Positions 37,089 through 45,214 of a stretch of 52,004 bases of DNA are shown here, one piece after another. The position numbers and the translations under genes are program-made. The notes under the pieces are model-generated. The model ran no database searches and had not been told where the DNA came from. It was given only the letters and a program-made list of their open reading frames with translations. The DNA comes from a bacterium (GTDB lineage Bacteria > Planctomycetota > Planctomycetia > Kolteriales > Kolteriaceae), in contig JAIEPU010000175.1 in NCBI GenBank assembly GCA_019748235.1, positions 1 to 52,004 of the forward strand. Direction: 5' to 3'. How positions within the stretch are numbered: position 1 is the first letter of the stretch; each line of letters begins with the position of its first letter.

Positions 37089-37787
37089 ATGGCGCGCGAC
37101 TATATCATTGATGGCTATAACCTCCTTCTCCGTTGGCGGCGTGGAGGGCTCAAGCCTGGGCCGGGCAATCTGGAACGAGCACGGGAAGCCCTCATTGCTT
37201 GGATTGCCAGACACGCCGATGATCCATCGCGCATCACTATCGTTTTCGACGCGAGCCGTACGCCGCGCATCGGTTTGGCAGATTCGCAAGTGATGGGAAT
37301 CCGGGTGGTCTTTTCCGAGGGATACGCCAGCGCTGATGACTGGATCATCAAGGAATGTCAGTCTCGCCCCCGTCATCGGCAACTAGCGATCGTCAGCAGC
37401 GACCGTGAGATTCAACTCGCCGCGCGTCGCGCGAAGGCGGAGGTAATCTCCGCAGATTCATTCATTGCCGACCTTCACAAGCGAAAGGATTTCGATGAAG
37501 AAGACGAGGAGGACGAGATCCGATCGGCCATGACGCCTCGCTCGCCCGGAGACTCGTCTGATAAAGGGCCGGAGGCCCTGGGAAAGACTCTTTCCTCTGA
37601 GGAGCTTGACGCATTTCGTGAAGTGATGAAGCAGACAAAGATTGCCAAGGAAGAGGAAGAGATAACGAGCAGCAAAGCGAAGCCCGCGCCTCCTTCTGAG
37701 GAACCGCCGGGCATAAAGAAAGAGATCAGAGAAGATGACGGCATGGAGGACTTCTACCGCCACATGCGGGATTGGAAGGGGGAGTGA
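37089..37787 (+). CDS. YacP-like NYN-domain ribonuclease
   Basis: A 232-aa protein. Residues 1-140 form a PIN-like NYN nuclease domain: ARDYIIDGYNLLLRW with the first catalytic Asp, ITIVFDASRTPR, VVFSEGYASADDWIIKEC and LAIVSSDREIQLAARRAKAEVIS. This is the pattern of YacP/Rae1, an endoribonuclease that in Bacillus cuts mRNA at the ribosome. The C-terminal ~90 residues are a charged, Glu/Lys-rich tail ending MEDFYRHMRDWKGE, which is longer than in Rae1. ATG 37089 has AGGAGG eight bases upstream. It follows the small membrane protein by 30 bases and may be co-transcribed with it. Confidence 0.92.
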   Translation: MARDYIIDGYNLLLRWRRGGLKPGPGNLERAREALIAWIARHADDPSRITIVFDASRTPRIGLADSQVMGIRVVFSEGYASADDWIIKECQSRPRHRQLAIVSSDREIQLAARRAKAEVISADSFIADLHKRKDFDEEDEEDEIRSAMTPRSPGDSSDKGPEALGKTLSSEELDAFREVMKQTKIAKEEEEITSSKAKPAPPSEEPPGIKKEIREDDGMEDFYRHMRDWKGE

Positions 37788-37841
37788 GGGTGACGTTTTG
37801 CCGCACGTTGGAACCGGCGGCTCACTCAAGTAGTATCGAAG

Positions 37842-37896
37842 TGGAGCGTTTTTAATCGATTTGCGGCAGTTCATTCAGTAAGCTGCCGACGCTCCA
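37842..37896 (+). terminator. Nested stem-loop after the YacP-like gene
   Basis: Outer arms TGGAGCG (37842-37848) and CGCTCCA (37890-37896) enclose inner arms CGGCAG (37864-37869) and CTGCCG (37883-37888). It sits ~55 bases after one stop and ~60 bases before the next start. No T-run follows, so it may be a weak terminator or a leader structure for the DUF4242 gene. Confidence 0.35.
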
Positions 37897-37955
37897 TTCA
37901 ACGCGTGACGAATCTCGATCATGCGTACCGTTTGCCAGTCTAAGGGAATGATCAG

Positions 37956-38228
37956 ATGCCCAAGTTCATGATTGAACGTGAGATCCCAGGAGCGGGATCG
38001 ATGTCGGCCGATGAATTCAAGGCGGCGGCGCAAAACTCTTGCTCGGTGATCAAGGAACTCGGGCCGCAGATTCAGTGGCTTGAGAGCTTCGTCACGGACA
38101 ACAAGGTGTTTTGCGTGTTCATTGCGCCGAATGAGGAAATGATCCGCAAGCACGCGGAGAAGGGCAGTATCCCGCTCAACTCCGTCCGCCAGATCAAGCG
38201 AACGATCGATCCCTCGACCGCTGAGTAG
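37956..38228 (+). CDS. DUF4242 family small protein
   Basis: A 90-aa ferredoxin-like-fold protein. PKFMIEREIPGAGSMSADEFKAAAQNS, then IQWLESFVTDNKVFCVFIAPNEEMIRKHAEKGSIP and a short tail, are the DUF4242 pattern. One member (SCO4226 of Streptomyces) binds nickel; others have no proven role, so metal binding is possible only by analogy. It converges with lldP (29 bases between stops). Confidence 0.92.
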   Translation: MPKFMIEREIPGAGSMSADEFKAAAQNSCSVIKELGPQIQWLESFVTDNKVFCVFIAPNEEMIRKHAEKGSIPLNSVRQIKRTIDPSTAE

Positions 38229-38256
38229 TCGAGCCGTTTCAGCAATGAACCCACTG

Positions 38257-39975
38257 TCAATGGGGTGGTAGTGGGATCATTCCGTCGAGAACATATGCTT
38301 GCAAGAGCGTGAGCAGCCCCATCAGGATCGCCAGTGCGATGCTGTGAGGGAAAACAAACCGCAGGATACGCCCCTCGCCACCATCTTGATTGGTCGCCAC
38401 CGCCGCCACGACGATGCTCTGGGCATCGATCATTTTTCCCATCACGCCGCCCGTGCTGTTCGATGCGACGATCAGGACTGGATTGAGTCCGAGTTGTTCC
38501 GCGGTAATTCGCTGAAGACTTCCGAAGAGCGCATTGGAACTGGTATCGCTACCGGTCAGCGCGACGCCAAGCCATCCGAGCAGCGGGGCGAAGAAGGGAT
38601 AGAGCCAACCTGTGTGCGTGAAGGCAAGGCCGAGAGTTGCGTCTGACCCGCTGTACTTCGTGACGAACGCCAGCGCGAGCATGCAGGCAATCGTGACCAG
38701 TGCCCAGCGGACTTGGTAAAGAGTCGAAGCGAACTGTTTGACAAACGTGATCGGGCCGATTCGGAGCCAGAGTGCAGAAAGGATCGACGCCAGAAAAATG
38801 CTGGTGCCTGTTGCGCTCAGCCAATTGAAGACGTATTTCGCCTCTTCCGGCTTCGCCGCTCGATCTGACCCCTCAGGAACGTTGGCGACGGGAGCGGCGC
38901 GATAAACGACGCCGTCTAGTCTGGGCACGGCGAGTGTCAATGAGCTGACACCAGCGAGCGAATTAGGACGGTCCGCCGGGCCGCCGTTAAGCATTGTCTT
39001 AAAGGAAGGCCAACCCCACAGAAAAACCGCGACCGAAAGCAACACCCACGGCACCCAGGCGTAAATGACTTTGCCGCTCGTCAGGTGATGATGATCGGTC
39101 GATGCGGGTTTGTTTCTCTCGTCTGGAAAAGTCCAGATTTCCCTGGGATGCCAAAATCGAAGGAAGATGGTGAGGATGATGAGCGATCCGAGCCCGCCGG
39201 CAACATCAACGAGCGCGGGGCCGTGAAGGTTCGCGGTCAGGCCTTGAATCGTCGCGAAGCTGCCTCCGCAGACGAGGATCGCGGGCCACGCGCCGACGAT
39301 GCCACGCCAACCTGCCATGGTTCCGACCAACCATGCGGGAACGATCAATGAGAAGAGAGGCAGTTGCCGTCCTGCCATCTGGCTGAGGGTGAACTCGTCG
39401 ATGCCGGATACTTTCGCCAACGCGATGATCGGCGTGCCGAGCGCTCCGAAGGCAACGGGAGACGTATTGGCAATCAGTGCAAGTCCGGCCGCATAAAGCG
39501 GAGAGAAGCCGAGCCCGATCATGAGGGCGGCGGAAATAGCGACTGGTGTTCCGAAGCCGGCGGCACCTTCGATAAATGCCCCAAAGCTAAAGGCGATGAG
39601 CAGCGCCTGCATGCGGCGATCAGGTGATATGGCGGCGACCGAATGCTTGATGACTTCGAACTGTCCCGCCCGAACGGTGAGGTGGTAAAGGAAGACCGCG
39701 CCGAACACGATCCACCCGATCGGCAAGAGGCCGAAACCCGCGCCATAACCAGCCGACGCGAGAGCGGCATCGAGCGGCATTCCGAATCCAACCACCGCGC
39801 AAAGGAGAGCCGTGAGGAGTCCGATCGCCGCCGATGTGGGAGCCGACACACCGGTCGCGAGAAGCCCCAGGAGCAAAACGATCGGCAACGCCGCGACGAG
39901 CGTCGAAAGAAGCACCGAACCAAAAGGATCGTAAACCTGCACCCAACCCACAGTGGCGAACTCCCGGTTGTCCAT
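38257..39975 (-). CDS. lldP: L-lactate permease
   Basis: A 572-aa transporter of the LctP family, which imports L-lactate (also glycolate) with protons. About 13-14 membrane helices are seen. Diagnostic segments are FGAFIEGAAGFGTPVAISAALMIGLGF, IANTSPVAFGALGTPIIALAKVSG, and near the end LTGSDTSSNALFGSLQRITAEQLGLNPVLIVASNSTGGVMGKMI. Length is normal (550-570 aa). ATG 39975. No lactate dehydrogenase or LldR-like regulator is adjacent. Its promoter should lie in the 271-base region shared with the divergent gene at 40247. Confidence 0.97.
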   Translation of the reverse strand: MDNREFATVGWVQVYDPFGSVLLSTLVAALPIVLLLGLLATGVSAPTSAAIGLLTALLCAVVGFGMPLDAALASAGYGAGFGLLPIGWIVFGAVFLYHLTVRAGQFEVIKHSVAAISPDRRMQALLIAFSFGAFIEGAAGFGTPVAISAALMIGLGFSPLYAAGLALIANTSPVAFGALGTPIIALAKVSGIDEFTLSQMAGRQLPLFSLIVPAWLVGTMAGWRGIVGAWPAILVCGGSFATIQGLTANLHGPALVDVAGGLGSLIILTIFLRFWHPREIWTFPDERNKPASTDHHHLTSGKVIYAWVPWVLLSVAVFLWGWPSFKTMLNGGPADRPNSLAGVSSLTLAVPRLDGVVYRAAPVANVPEGSDRAAKPEEAKYVFNWLSATGTSIFLASILSALWLRIGPITFVKQFASTLYQVRWALVTIACMLALAFVTKYSGSDATLGLAFTHTGWLYPFFAPLLGWLGVALTGSDTSSNALFGSLQRITAEQLGLNPVLIVASNSTGGVMGKMIDAQSIVVAAVATNQDGGEGRILRFVFPHSIALAILMGLLTLLQAYVLDGMIPLPPH

Positions 39976-40246
39976 TTGAATAAAAGTTCAGCATCGATCA
40001 GAATTGCGAAGTCAGGATGCTACCAGGAAAACTGGAGAATCGCGATTTTCCGGTGGGATTTTGCCTCGAAATTCCCCTGGTTTAGCGCATGTCGATCAGT
40101 TTTTGCTTTCGAAGAAGGCGGTGCCTCGCGTTCTTTCGTGCGATTGACACATTTGCGGGCTGGGATTACTAGATCTTGAGGGAGACGTCCGCGCTTGCGC
40201 TTTTCTCGTCTTACCTAGATTGTTATTTGCCGCAAGGAGTTTCGCC

Positions 40247-41581
40247 GTGCGACGTTTCGTTTCGCTTATCGTGATGATGATGGCCGCACCTGTGACGTCC
40301 GCATGGGGGGACGAAGCGGTCACGCTCCAGGAGCCGATCAAGGTTGGCACGGAGGTTCAAACCACGCTTCATCTGGTCCTTCGAGGTGAATTGCAGGTCG
40401 ATAAGCGCGACGAAAAGATCTCGGGCCAGGCACTTCTCTCTTACCCAGAGAAGGTCCTCGAAGTCGATGCCAACGGCCAGCCGACGGCGGTCGCCCGTTT
40501 CTACGACGACGCTCGCGCCAAGTTCGTGATCGGTAAGTCGGAAGACTCGCGTCAGCTTCGCGCGGGAATCCGTCTCATTGTCGGCAGCACGACGGAGAAG
40601 GGTTTGGAACTTTGGTCACCGTCAGGTCCTTTGCACGCCGAGGAGCAAGAGCTGATTGAGGACGTGCTCGACACGACACAGCTCACGGGACTTCTTCCAA
40701 ATAAGCCGGTCAAAGCGGGTGATAAATGGGATTGCCCCGACGCCGTCGAGAAGCGCCTCTGCGATCTCGATGAACTCATTACTTCGACGATTGAATGCAC
40801 CTTGAAAGAAGTGACCGACGCGAAAGCGACGATTGCGGTTGCCGGCAAGATTCATGGGTTGAACTTCGGCTCGGAAGTGAAGTCGGCGGTTGAGGCGACA
40901 TTGACCTTCGATCGTGCGAAGAACATGATCACGCTTGTCGAATGGAAGCAGATCGATTCCCGTTCGCCGAGTCCCGTCAGTCCGGCCGGCGCCTATGAAG
41001 TCGGCATTAAAATCGAGCGGTCACCGGTCGATTCTCCCGCCGTCAGCGACACGGTTCTGGCATCGGTTGACACAAAGTTAAATGAGACCTCGACACTTCT
41101 TCTCTTCGAGGACCCGAAGAACCGCTTCCATTTCGTGCATGACCGTGATTGGCACGTGACGCTTCTCGAAGAAGACCGTGCGATCCTACGCCGGCTGAAC
41201 GGCCGAGACATGATCGCTCAACTCAACATTCACGTGATCGGCGACAATAAAAACGTCGCGGAACTGAAGGCGGAGCAACTGCAGGAGTTCATCATCCAGA
41301 CCGGAGAAATGAAGGTCGATGAGATCGTTCGGAGTGAAGCACTCGCCACTGATGGTCCGAACAAGATTCGGCTCGTGAAGGCCAAGGGAAAGATGGGAGA
41401 GATCGATCTGGTCCAGCGGCATTACATCATCCAGGACAATGCCGGGCATCAGGTTTTGTTCTCGTATTTGACCGAACCTCCCAAGGAAGAGAAGCTCGGC
41501 AGCAACGATCTCGCGGTCGTTAACTCGGTCGAATTCAAAGAGAAGAAAGCCGCCAGCAAGACGACTCCGGGGCCTCGCTAA
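40247..41581 (+). CDS. Exported protein of unknown function
   Basis: A 444-aa secreted protein with a signal peptide (RRFVSLIVMMMAAPVTSAWGDE). GTG 40247 is the start because AAGGAG lies seven bases upstream; the open frame extends nine codons further without support. The first ~270 residues are beta-rich (VQTTLHLVLRGELQVDKRD, ATIAVAGKIHGLNFGSEVKSAVEATLTFD). After DPKNRFHFVHDRDWHVTLLEED begins a second domain of ~150 residues, of a size and pattern like PsbP/DcrB domains. No active-site motif is seen. A strong terminator follows at 41645. Confidence 0.8.
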   Translation: MRRFVSLIVMMMAAPVTSAWGDEAVTLQEPIKVGTEVQTTLHLVLRGELQVDKRDEKISGQALLSYPEKVLEVDANGQPTAVARFYDDARAKFVIGKSEDSRQLRAGIRLIVGSTTEKGLELWSPSGPLHAEEQELIEDVLDTTQLTGLLPNKPVKAGDKWDCPDAVEKRLCDLDELITSTIECTLKEVTDAKATIAVAGKIHGLNFGSEVKSAVEATLTFDRAKNMITLVEWKQIDSRSPSPVSPAGAYEVGIKIERSPVDSPAVSDTVLASVDTKLNETSTLLLFEDPKNRFHFVHDRDWHVTLLEEDRAILRRLNGRDMIAQLNIHVIGDNKNVAELKAEQLQEFIIQTGEMKVDEIVRSEALATDGPNKIRLVKAKGKMGEIDLVQRHYIIQDNAGHQVLFSYLTEPPKEEKLGSNDLAVVNSVEFKEKKAASKTTPGPR

Positions 41582-41644
41582 AGGTCTCATCGGATCGGCC
41601 GTTGAGATGACCGAGTGCCGATCATAAACTCCCTGACATCTATC

Positions 41645-41688
41645 AACGAACGGCGTTACGATGCTAATGCCGTTCGTTTCTCTTTCTT
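41645..41688 (+). terminator. Intrinsic terminator
   Basis: Perfect 10-bp stem AACGAACGGC (41645-41654) and GCCGTTCGTT (41669-41678) with a 14-base loop, followed by TCTCTTTCTT. It lies 64 bases after the exported-protein stop and 35 bases before the creatininase-like ATG, isolating the two genes. Confidence 0.75.
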
Positions 41689-41722
41689 GGACGGCAGCTT
41701 AACTCAACGTGGAGCGAACGCG

Positions 41723-42505
41723 ATGGCAAAGCCCTGGCTTCTCAGTGAATTAACCTATCACGAAATCAAGGCATCGCTCCCCGAGGTCGTCGTTCTTCCA
41801 TTCGGTGCCACCGAGCCGCACAACCTTCACTTGCCTTATGCGACCGACACGATCGAAGCCGACGTGATTGGATCTGCCATTTGCGAAGAAGCGCACAAGA
41901 GAGGGGCGAGGGTTCTTTGCCTTCCGACGATTCCGTACGGCACAGAAACGAACCAGATGGCGTTTCCTTTCGCTATGAATCTGCAACCGTCAACGGTACA
42001 GCTCATCCTTCGCGATCTCGTTCAAAGCTTGGAGCGGACGGGAATCAAGAAGTGCGTGATCCTCAACAGTCACGGCGGTAATGCGTTCAAAGGATTAATC
42101 CGGGAGCTGTACGGCCAAACATCGGTCCATCTCTTCGTGTGCAATTGGTACGCGATCAAGGAGGGGTACGACGAGATCTTCGAGGCAAAGGAAGATCACG
42201 CCGGCGAACTAGAGACAAGCATTCTGCTCCACGCTCGGCCTGATCTCGTCCACCTCTCGCGTGCGGATGACGGTGCGACGCGGCCGCTCCGATTCGAGGC
42301 GTTACGCAACGGTTGGATTGAGGTATCGAGACCGTGGCACCTGCTGACGACGAATTCGGGGAGTGGGTGTCCTCACCGCGCGACCGCGGAGAAAGGGAGG
42401 AAGTGGCTCGACATCCTGGTCGATCGGCTCGCAACTTTTTTGGTCGAGCTCTCCGTTAGCCCCATTGATGATTCGTTCCCCTTCGAACCGAAGGGGACGA
42501 AGTAA
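41723..42505 (+). CDS. Creatininase family amidohydrolase
   Basis: A 260-aa protein of the creatininase/FAPy-deformylase family (metal-dependent amide hydrolases). The metal-binding motif is VLPFGATEPHNLHLPYATDT (Glu31, His33, His36, Asp42); ILNSHGGNA and KEDHAGELETSILL follow, each with expected ligands. In many members the first motif reads E-x-H-G-x-H-L-P; here Asn replaces Gly. Substrate is unknown: creatinine, formamidopyrimidine or a mycofactocin-type peptide are all precedents. ATG 41723 has GGAG eight bases upstream; the frame is open 36 codons further but runs through the terminator. Confidence 0.93.
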   Translation: MAKPWLLSELTYHEIKASLPEVVVLPFGATEPHNLHLPYATDTIEADVIGSAICEEAHKRGARVLCLPTIPYGTETNQMAFPFAMNLQPSTVQLILRDLVQSLERTGIKKCVILNSHGGNAFKGLIRELYGQTSVHLFVCNWYAIKEGYDEIFEAKEDHAGELETSILLHARPDLVHLSRADDGATRPLRFEALRNGWIEVSRPWHLLTTNSGSGCPHRATAEKGRKWLDILVDRLATFLVELSVSPIDDSFPFEPKGTK

Positions 42506-42525
42506 ATCATGCGAGGATTTCGCAT

Positions 42526-43830
42526 TTATTTGTTGTTGTCGGGTGCCGGCTTCGAAAGTTTCTTGAGTGCCGCGCGAACGCGGGTCGGACGTTCGAGGGC
42601 GCGATTGATTTGCTGTCGGCTGATTTCACCGAACTGCTCGAGATAGGGCATCAGCATCCACCGGTCCCAATGCCGAGGAAACCAAAAGTAGTTGTAGACA
42701 GGAACCTGTCGAGCGCCGCGCAGGGCTTTCGCTTCGTACGATGCGGGTCCGAGCCAGAGCCGCCGATAGCCTAGCGCGATCGCTCGTCTGATCGGTTCGT
42801 AAAAGCAAAGGGAGCTGTTGATGATCCGTTCGCGCGGTTGGCCGGTCTCGACTCGCCCGGCGCGATAGGTCCACATTTCTCCGCGCCGCTCGTTTCGAAT
42901 CAAAACATGAAATCCGAGCGTCTTATCTCGGTCGTGGGCGAAAATCGCTTCGGCCCTAGGCCCGAAAATGTGCCCCATATTCGACCAGAATTCGCGAGGA
43001 TGATGGATCTGGCTGTCCCCCACGCGGCTATGGCAGCGAGCATGTAGATCTGCCAATTCCTCAGCAACCGTTTCGACTTCGTCGGTATGAGTGAAATCGA
43101 AACCCGCTCGTTCCGTGCTGAGAAGTTCACGCGTGAATGCGCGGCGTGTCGATTTCCGAAAACTCTGCAGATAGTCACTAAATCGCCGGTAGTCGTCGAG
43201 CTCGACCACATTGTCGTGAAACATGAAGGTCCGTTGGCAGCCAAATCGTTCGAGCGATTGAGCAAGCCGGCCACGTTCACCGACAATGCCGAAAAACCAG
43301 AGAGGAAGCTGGTGGCGACGGCTGTACTTTTGCAGGGTTGTGATCAGAGAGGAATAAATTGATCCACGCGGCGATTCAGCAGACGGGGAAACCGGAACAT
43401 GGCCGCGCAGCGCTAGCGGGCTTCCTACGATCAGACAATCATCGATCGGGGTGCCGCTTCTTTCGAGCAACCATTTGTATGACTTCACTCCCCTGAGCAA
43501 GCGAGAGAACGCCCCTTTCGGAGAGGGATGCTGCCGCAAGAGTTCTTCCATCCAGCGCTCAAAATAATAGCGCCGAATGCTGTAGGCAAAGTAAGCGCCT
43601 CGTCCTCTGATCCGCATCAGTGGGACGAGACTGACCGGTCGATCGTTTTCCGTCGTGACCGCGAAACCGAGTCGGACATCTCCTCCCGTCAGGCGGGAGA
43701 TGTCCGTGCCGCTGACAAGGCGGTACCATTCGGCAGAGGAAAACGAGTGGCCGTCGGCAGTGATCTCGGAGAGAGACTCGTCCGAGATCGTCGAGAGGTC
43801 GGTCACCAAACTCGTGCGGATCGTGACCAT
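42526..43830 (-). CDS. FemAB/GNAT-type acyltransferase-like protein
   Basis: A 434-aa protein of the GNAT fold, FemAB-like or 'BioF2-like' acetyltransferase group. The second half is the most telling: FRKSTRRAFTRELLSTERAGFDFTHTDEVETVAEELADLHARCHSR, FGPRAEAIFAHDRDKTLGFHVLIRNE, MWTYRAGRV and INSSLCFYEPIRRAIALGYRRLWLGPASYEAKALRGA. This order is typical of peptidoglycan-branching FemAB proteins and exopolysaccharide-linked relatives. Donor and acceptor are unknown. The C-terminus is basic. No exosortase or polysaccharide cluster is adjacent, although GT-C and SDR genes lie 2-5 kb away. Confidence 0.85.
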   Translation of the reverse strand: MVTIRTSLVTDLSTISDESLSEITADGHSFSSAEWYRLVSGTDISRLTGGDVRLGFAVTTENDRPVSLVPLMRIRGRGAYFAYSIRRYYFERWMEELLRQHPSPKGAFSRLLRGVKSYKWLLERSGTPIDDCLIVGSPLALRGHVPVSPSAESPRGSIYSSLITTLQKYSRRHQLPLWFFGIVGERGRLAQSLERFGCQRTFMFHDNVVELDDYRRFSDYLQSFRKSTRRAFTRELLSTERAGFDFTHTDEVETVAEELADLHARCHSRVGDSQIHHPREFWSNMGHIFGPRAEAIFAHDRDKTLGFHVLIRNERRGEMWTYRAGRVETGQPRERIINSSLCFYEPIRRAIALGYRRLWLGPASYEAKALRGARQVPVYNYFWFPRHWDRWMLMPYLEQFGEISRQQINRALERPTRVRAALKKLSKPAPDNNK

Positions 43831-43936
43831 TGAACTTACTTACCTCGTCATGTTGCCATGCACTTATTGCTGTTCGCGATCGTTTGGTTCCAGCACGGAT
43901 CGGCCGGAACGGATAGGACCACGATCGACCTCTTGA

Positions 43937-44215
43937 TCAGCTTGCTCCCGATAGGTCGTCGAATGTCGGATCGAATCTCGCTGGCTCCCGCACCGGCTTT
44001 GCGACCATCGAGTCGAGTGCGGCGGCGAGCGAATGTTCCGACTGACAAGGACCCGGTTTCAGGACGGGGAGTTCATCCGAATTCAAAAGAGCTTGCACTC
44101 GGGATGGGACAGAGAGCGAAAGCCCTTTCAGGGCGTCCACCCCAAGCCGAAGCGGATTTTTCCGCGGAGACGAGGCGTCGTTGGTCTCTTCGGGCTGCTG
44201 ATCTCGATCGCTCAT
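43937..44215 (-). CDS. Small hydrophilic protein, unknown
   Basis: A 92-aa hydrophilic protein (MSDRDQQPEETNDASSPRKN ... SLSVPSRVQALLNSDELPVLKPG). It has no membrane segment or cysteine motif. ATG 44215 (GGAAGA about nine bases upstream) is preferred to a GTG at 44251. It sits between the exported Tyr-rich gene and the FemAB-like gene, all on the minus strand. Its reality rests on composition and position only. Confidence 0.5.
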   Translation of the reverse strand: MSDRDQQPEETNDASSPRKNPLRLGVDALKGLSLSVPSRVQALLNSDELPVLKPGPCQSEHSLAAALDSMVAKPVREPARFDPTFDDLSGAS

Positions 44216-44276
44216 AGGGTGATTCTTCCGCTTATCGCTATCCAACGTCACGCGCCTCTCTCAGAGGAGCAAGACG

Positions 44277-44588
44277 TTAGAACACGTCCAGGATGTAGTG
44301 CATTCCCTGATAGTGTTTGCACGGATTATTGCCCGGCTTTGTGTGTTGATGGTAAGGGTAGTATAAATCAGTCCGGTAGTAGGGTGGGAACGCCATGTAC
44401 TGCGGATACGCGGGATAGCCGTAGGGCGTGCTGAAGTCTTGGCTACGGAAGGGCTTGCGATAGTTTTGAGGGAAGTAGGAATACGGGTAATGATAGAATC
44501 TTCCCCAGTCCGTCGCTTGCGCGACATTTGCCACGGCTAGGACCAGAAGCGTGATCAGGACACCTGTTCCCTGTCGAAACCGCCGCAT
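44277..44588 (-). CDS. Exported Tyr/Pro-rich small protein
   Basis: A 103-aa protein with a signal peptide (RRFRQGTGVLITLLVLAVANVAQA). The mature part is dominated by Tyr, Pro, Phe and His (DWGRFYHYPYSYFPQNY, YGYPAYPQYMAFPPYYRTDLYYPYHQH). Similar small 'WGRFYHYPY' secreted proteins are, to my knowledge, a planctomycete speciality of unknown role, possibly a cell-wall or surface component. GGGGAGA seven bases before ATG 44588 fixes the start. The only unpaired cysteine lies near the end (NNPCKHYQG). A structured, terminator-bearing region lies ~250 bases upstream on the same strand. Confidence 0.82.
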   Translation of the reverse strand: MRRFRQGTGVLITLLVLAVANVAQATDWGRFYHYPYSYFPQNYRKPFRSQDFSTPYGYPAYPQYMAFPPYYRTDLYYPYHQHTKPGNNPCKHYQGMHYILDVF

Positions 44589-44834
44589 GGAACACTCTCC
44601 CCACTCGGATATTGGTCGCGAATCATTCTTGAACGTGGCGGACACGCGCGATCCATCGCGAGTATGTGCTGTGCACCACGCTATAACGTCTTATTCCGCG
44701 TTTTTGGGGGGCGGACCGCACTCGACGTCATCTGATTCAGACAGAGAGTAGGGAGCGGGGGGCGTGCGAAAGGAATGTTCGGGCAGTCGATCAAGACCCG
44801 ATTTCCTTTCCCAAGCGATACGATCGTTCGAAGA
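44589..44834. other. Intergenic, no gene seen
   Basis: Between the Tyr-rich gene and the hairpin-rich region I see no ribosome site or protein-like frame. A long minus-strand open frame passes through but has shadow-like composition. It may be the 5' leader or promoter of the Tyr-rich gene. Confidence 0.4.
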
Positions 44835-44899
44835 GGAAAGAAAACTGGAGACCTCCTCTTCGCCCCGAGGTGATCGGGCTCTACCGAGGAAGTCTCCAG
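44835..44899 (-). terminator. Strong intrinsic terminator, minus strand
   Basis: Arms 44845-44858 and 44886-44899 pair over 14 bp on the minus strand with one U-G wobble; on the plus strand the same position is an A-C mismatch, which favours minus-strand RNA. An inner CCCGA/TCGGG stem is present. TTTTCTTTCC follows on the minus strand. There is no open gene immediately upstream of it, so it appears to end a non-coding transcript or to attenuate a leader. Confidence 0.6.
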
Positions 44900-45060
44900 C
44901 GCACAGCGGCCTAAAGGGAACGCCTCCGTGTGTTTGAGTTCCCAGTTATGATGGGAAGGAGCCATCCTGGCATAAGCGGTATGGTAGGCGCCGGAAAGTG
45001 CCAAATCTATGTCACTTGTCCGGTTTTCACTCAATTGATGGACTTTGAGGGATCTCGGAT
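44900..45060 (-). ncRNA. Candidate structured RNA or attenuating leader
   Basis: Upstream of the terminator, on the minus strand, three further stem-loops are seen in order. CTCAA/TTGAG pairs at 45045-45049 with 45030-45034. A 10-bp stem with one bulge pairs 45013-45023 with 44991-45000. TTCCCA/TGGGAA pairs at 44952-44957 with 44939-44944. The GTTCCC complement at 44916-44921 can pair with the same middle segment (GGGAAC, 44938-44943), so two mutually exclusive hairpins precede a terminator. No known RNA family was recognised: it is not RNase P, tmRNA or SRP by conserved motifs. Whether it is a free small RNA or a cis-acting leader of the Tyr-rich gene is open. Confidence 0.35.
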
Positions 45061-45214
45061 AGGGGCATGAAATGTTTCGGAGGTCTCTTCCCGGTGTTCG
45101 GGTGGAAAATAGGCACATTACGATGAGGTCAGCAGGAAAAGCTGATGGATGATTTCTCATCGCAGTGACCGGTAGGGAAAGCAGATCACAAGTTTTTGTT
45201 ACAGGGGATCGTTT

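Noticed and set aside
38250-38275. CCCACT/AGTGGG inverted repeat between DUF4242 and lldP stops
   Set aside because: Only six base pairs and partly inside lldP coding sequence; too weak to call a terminator.
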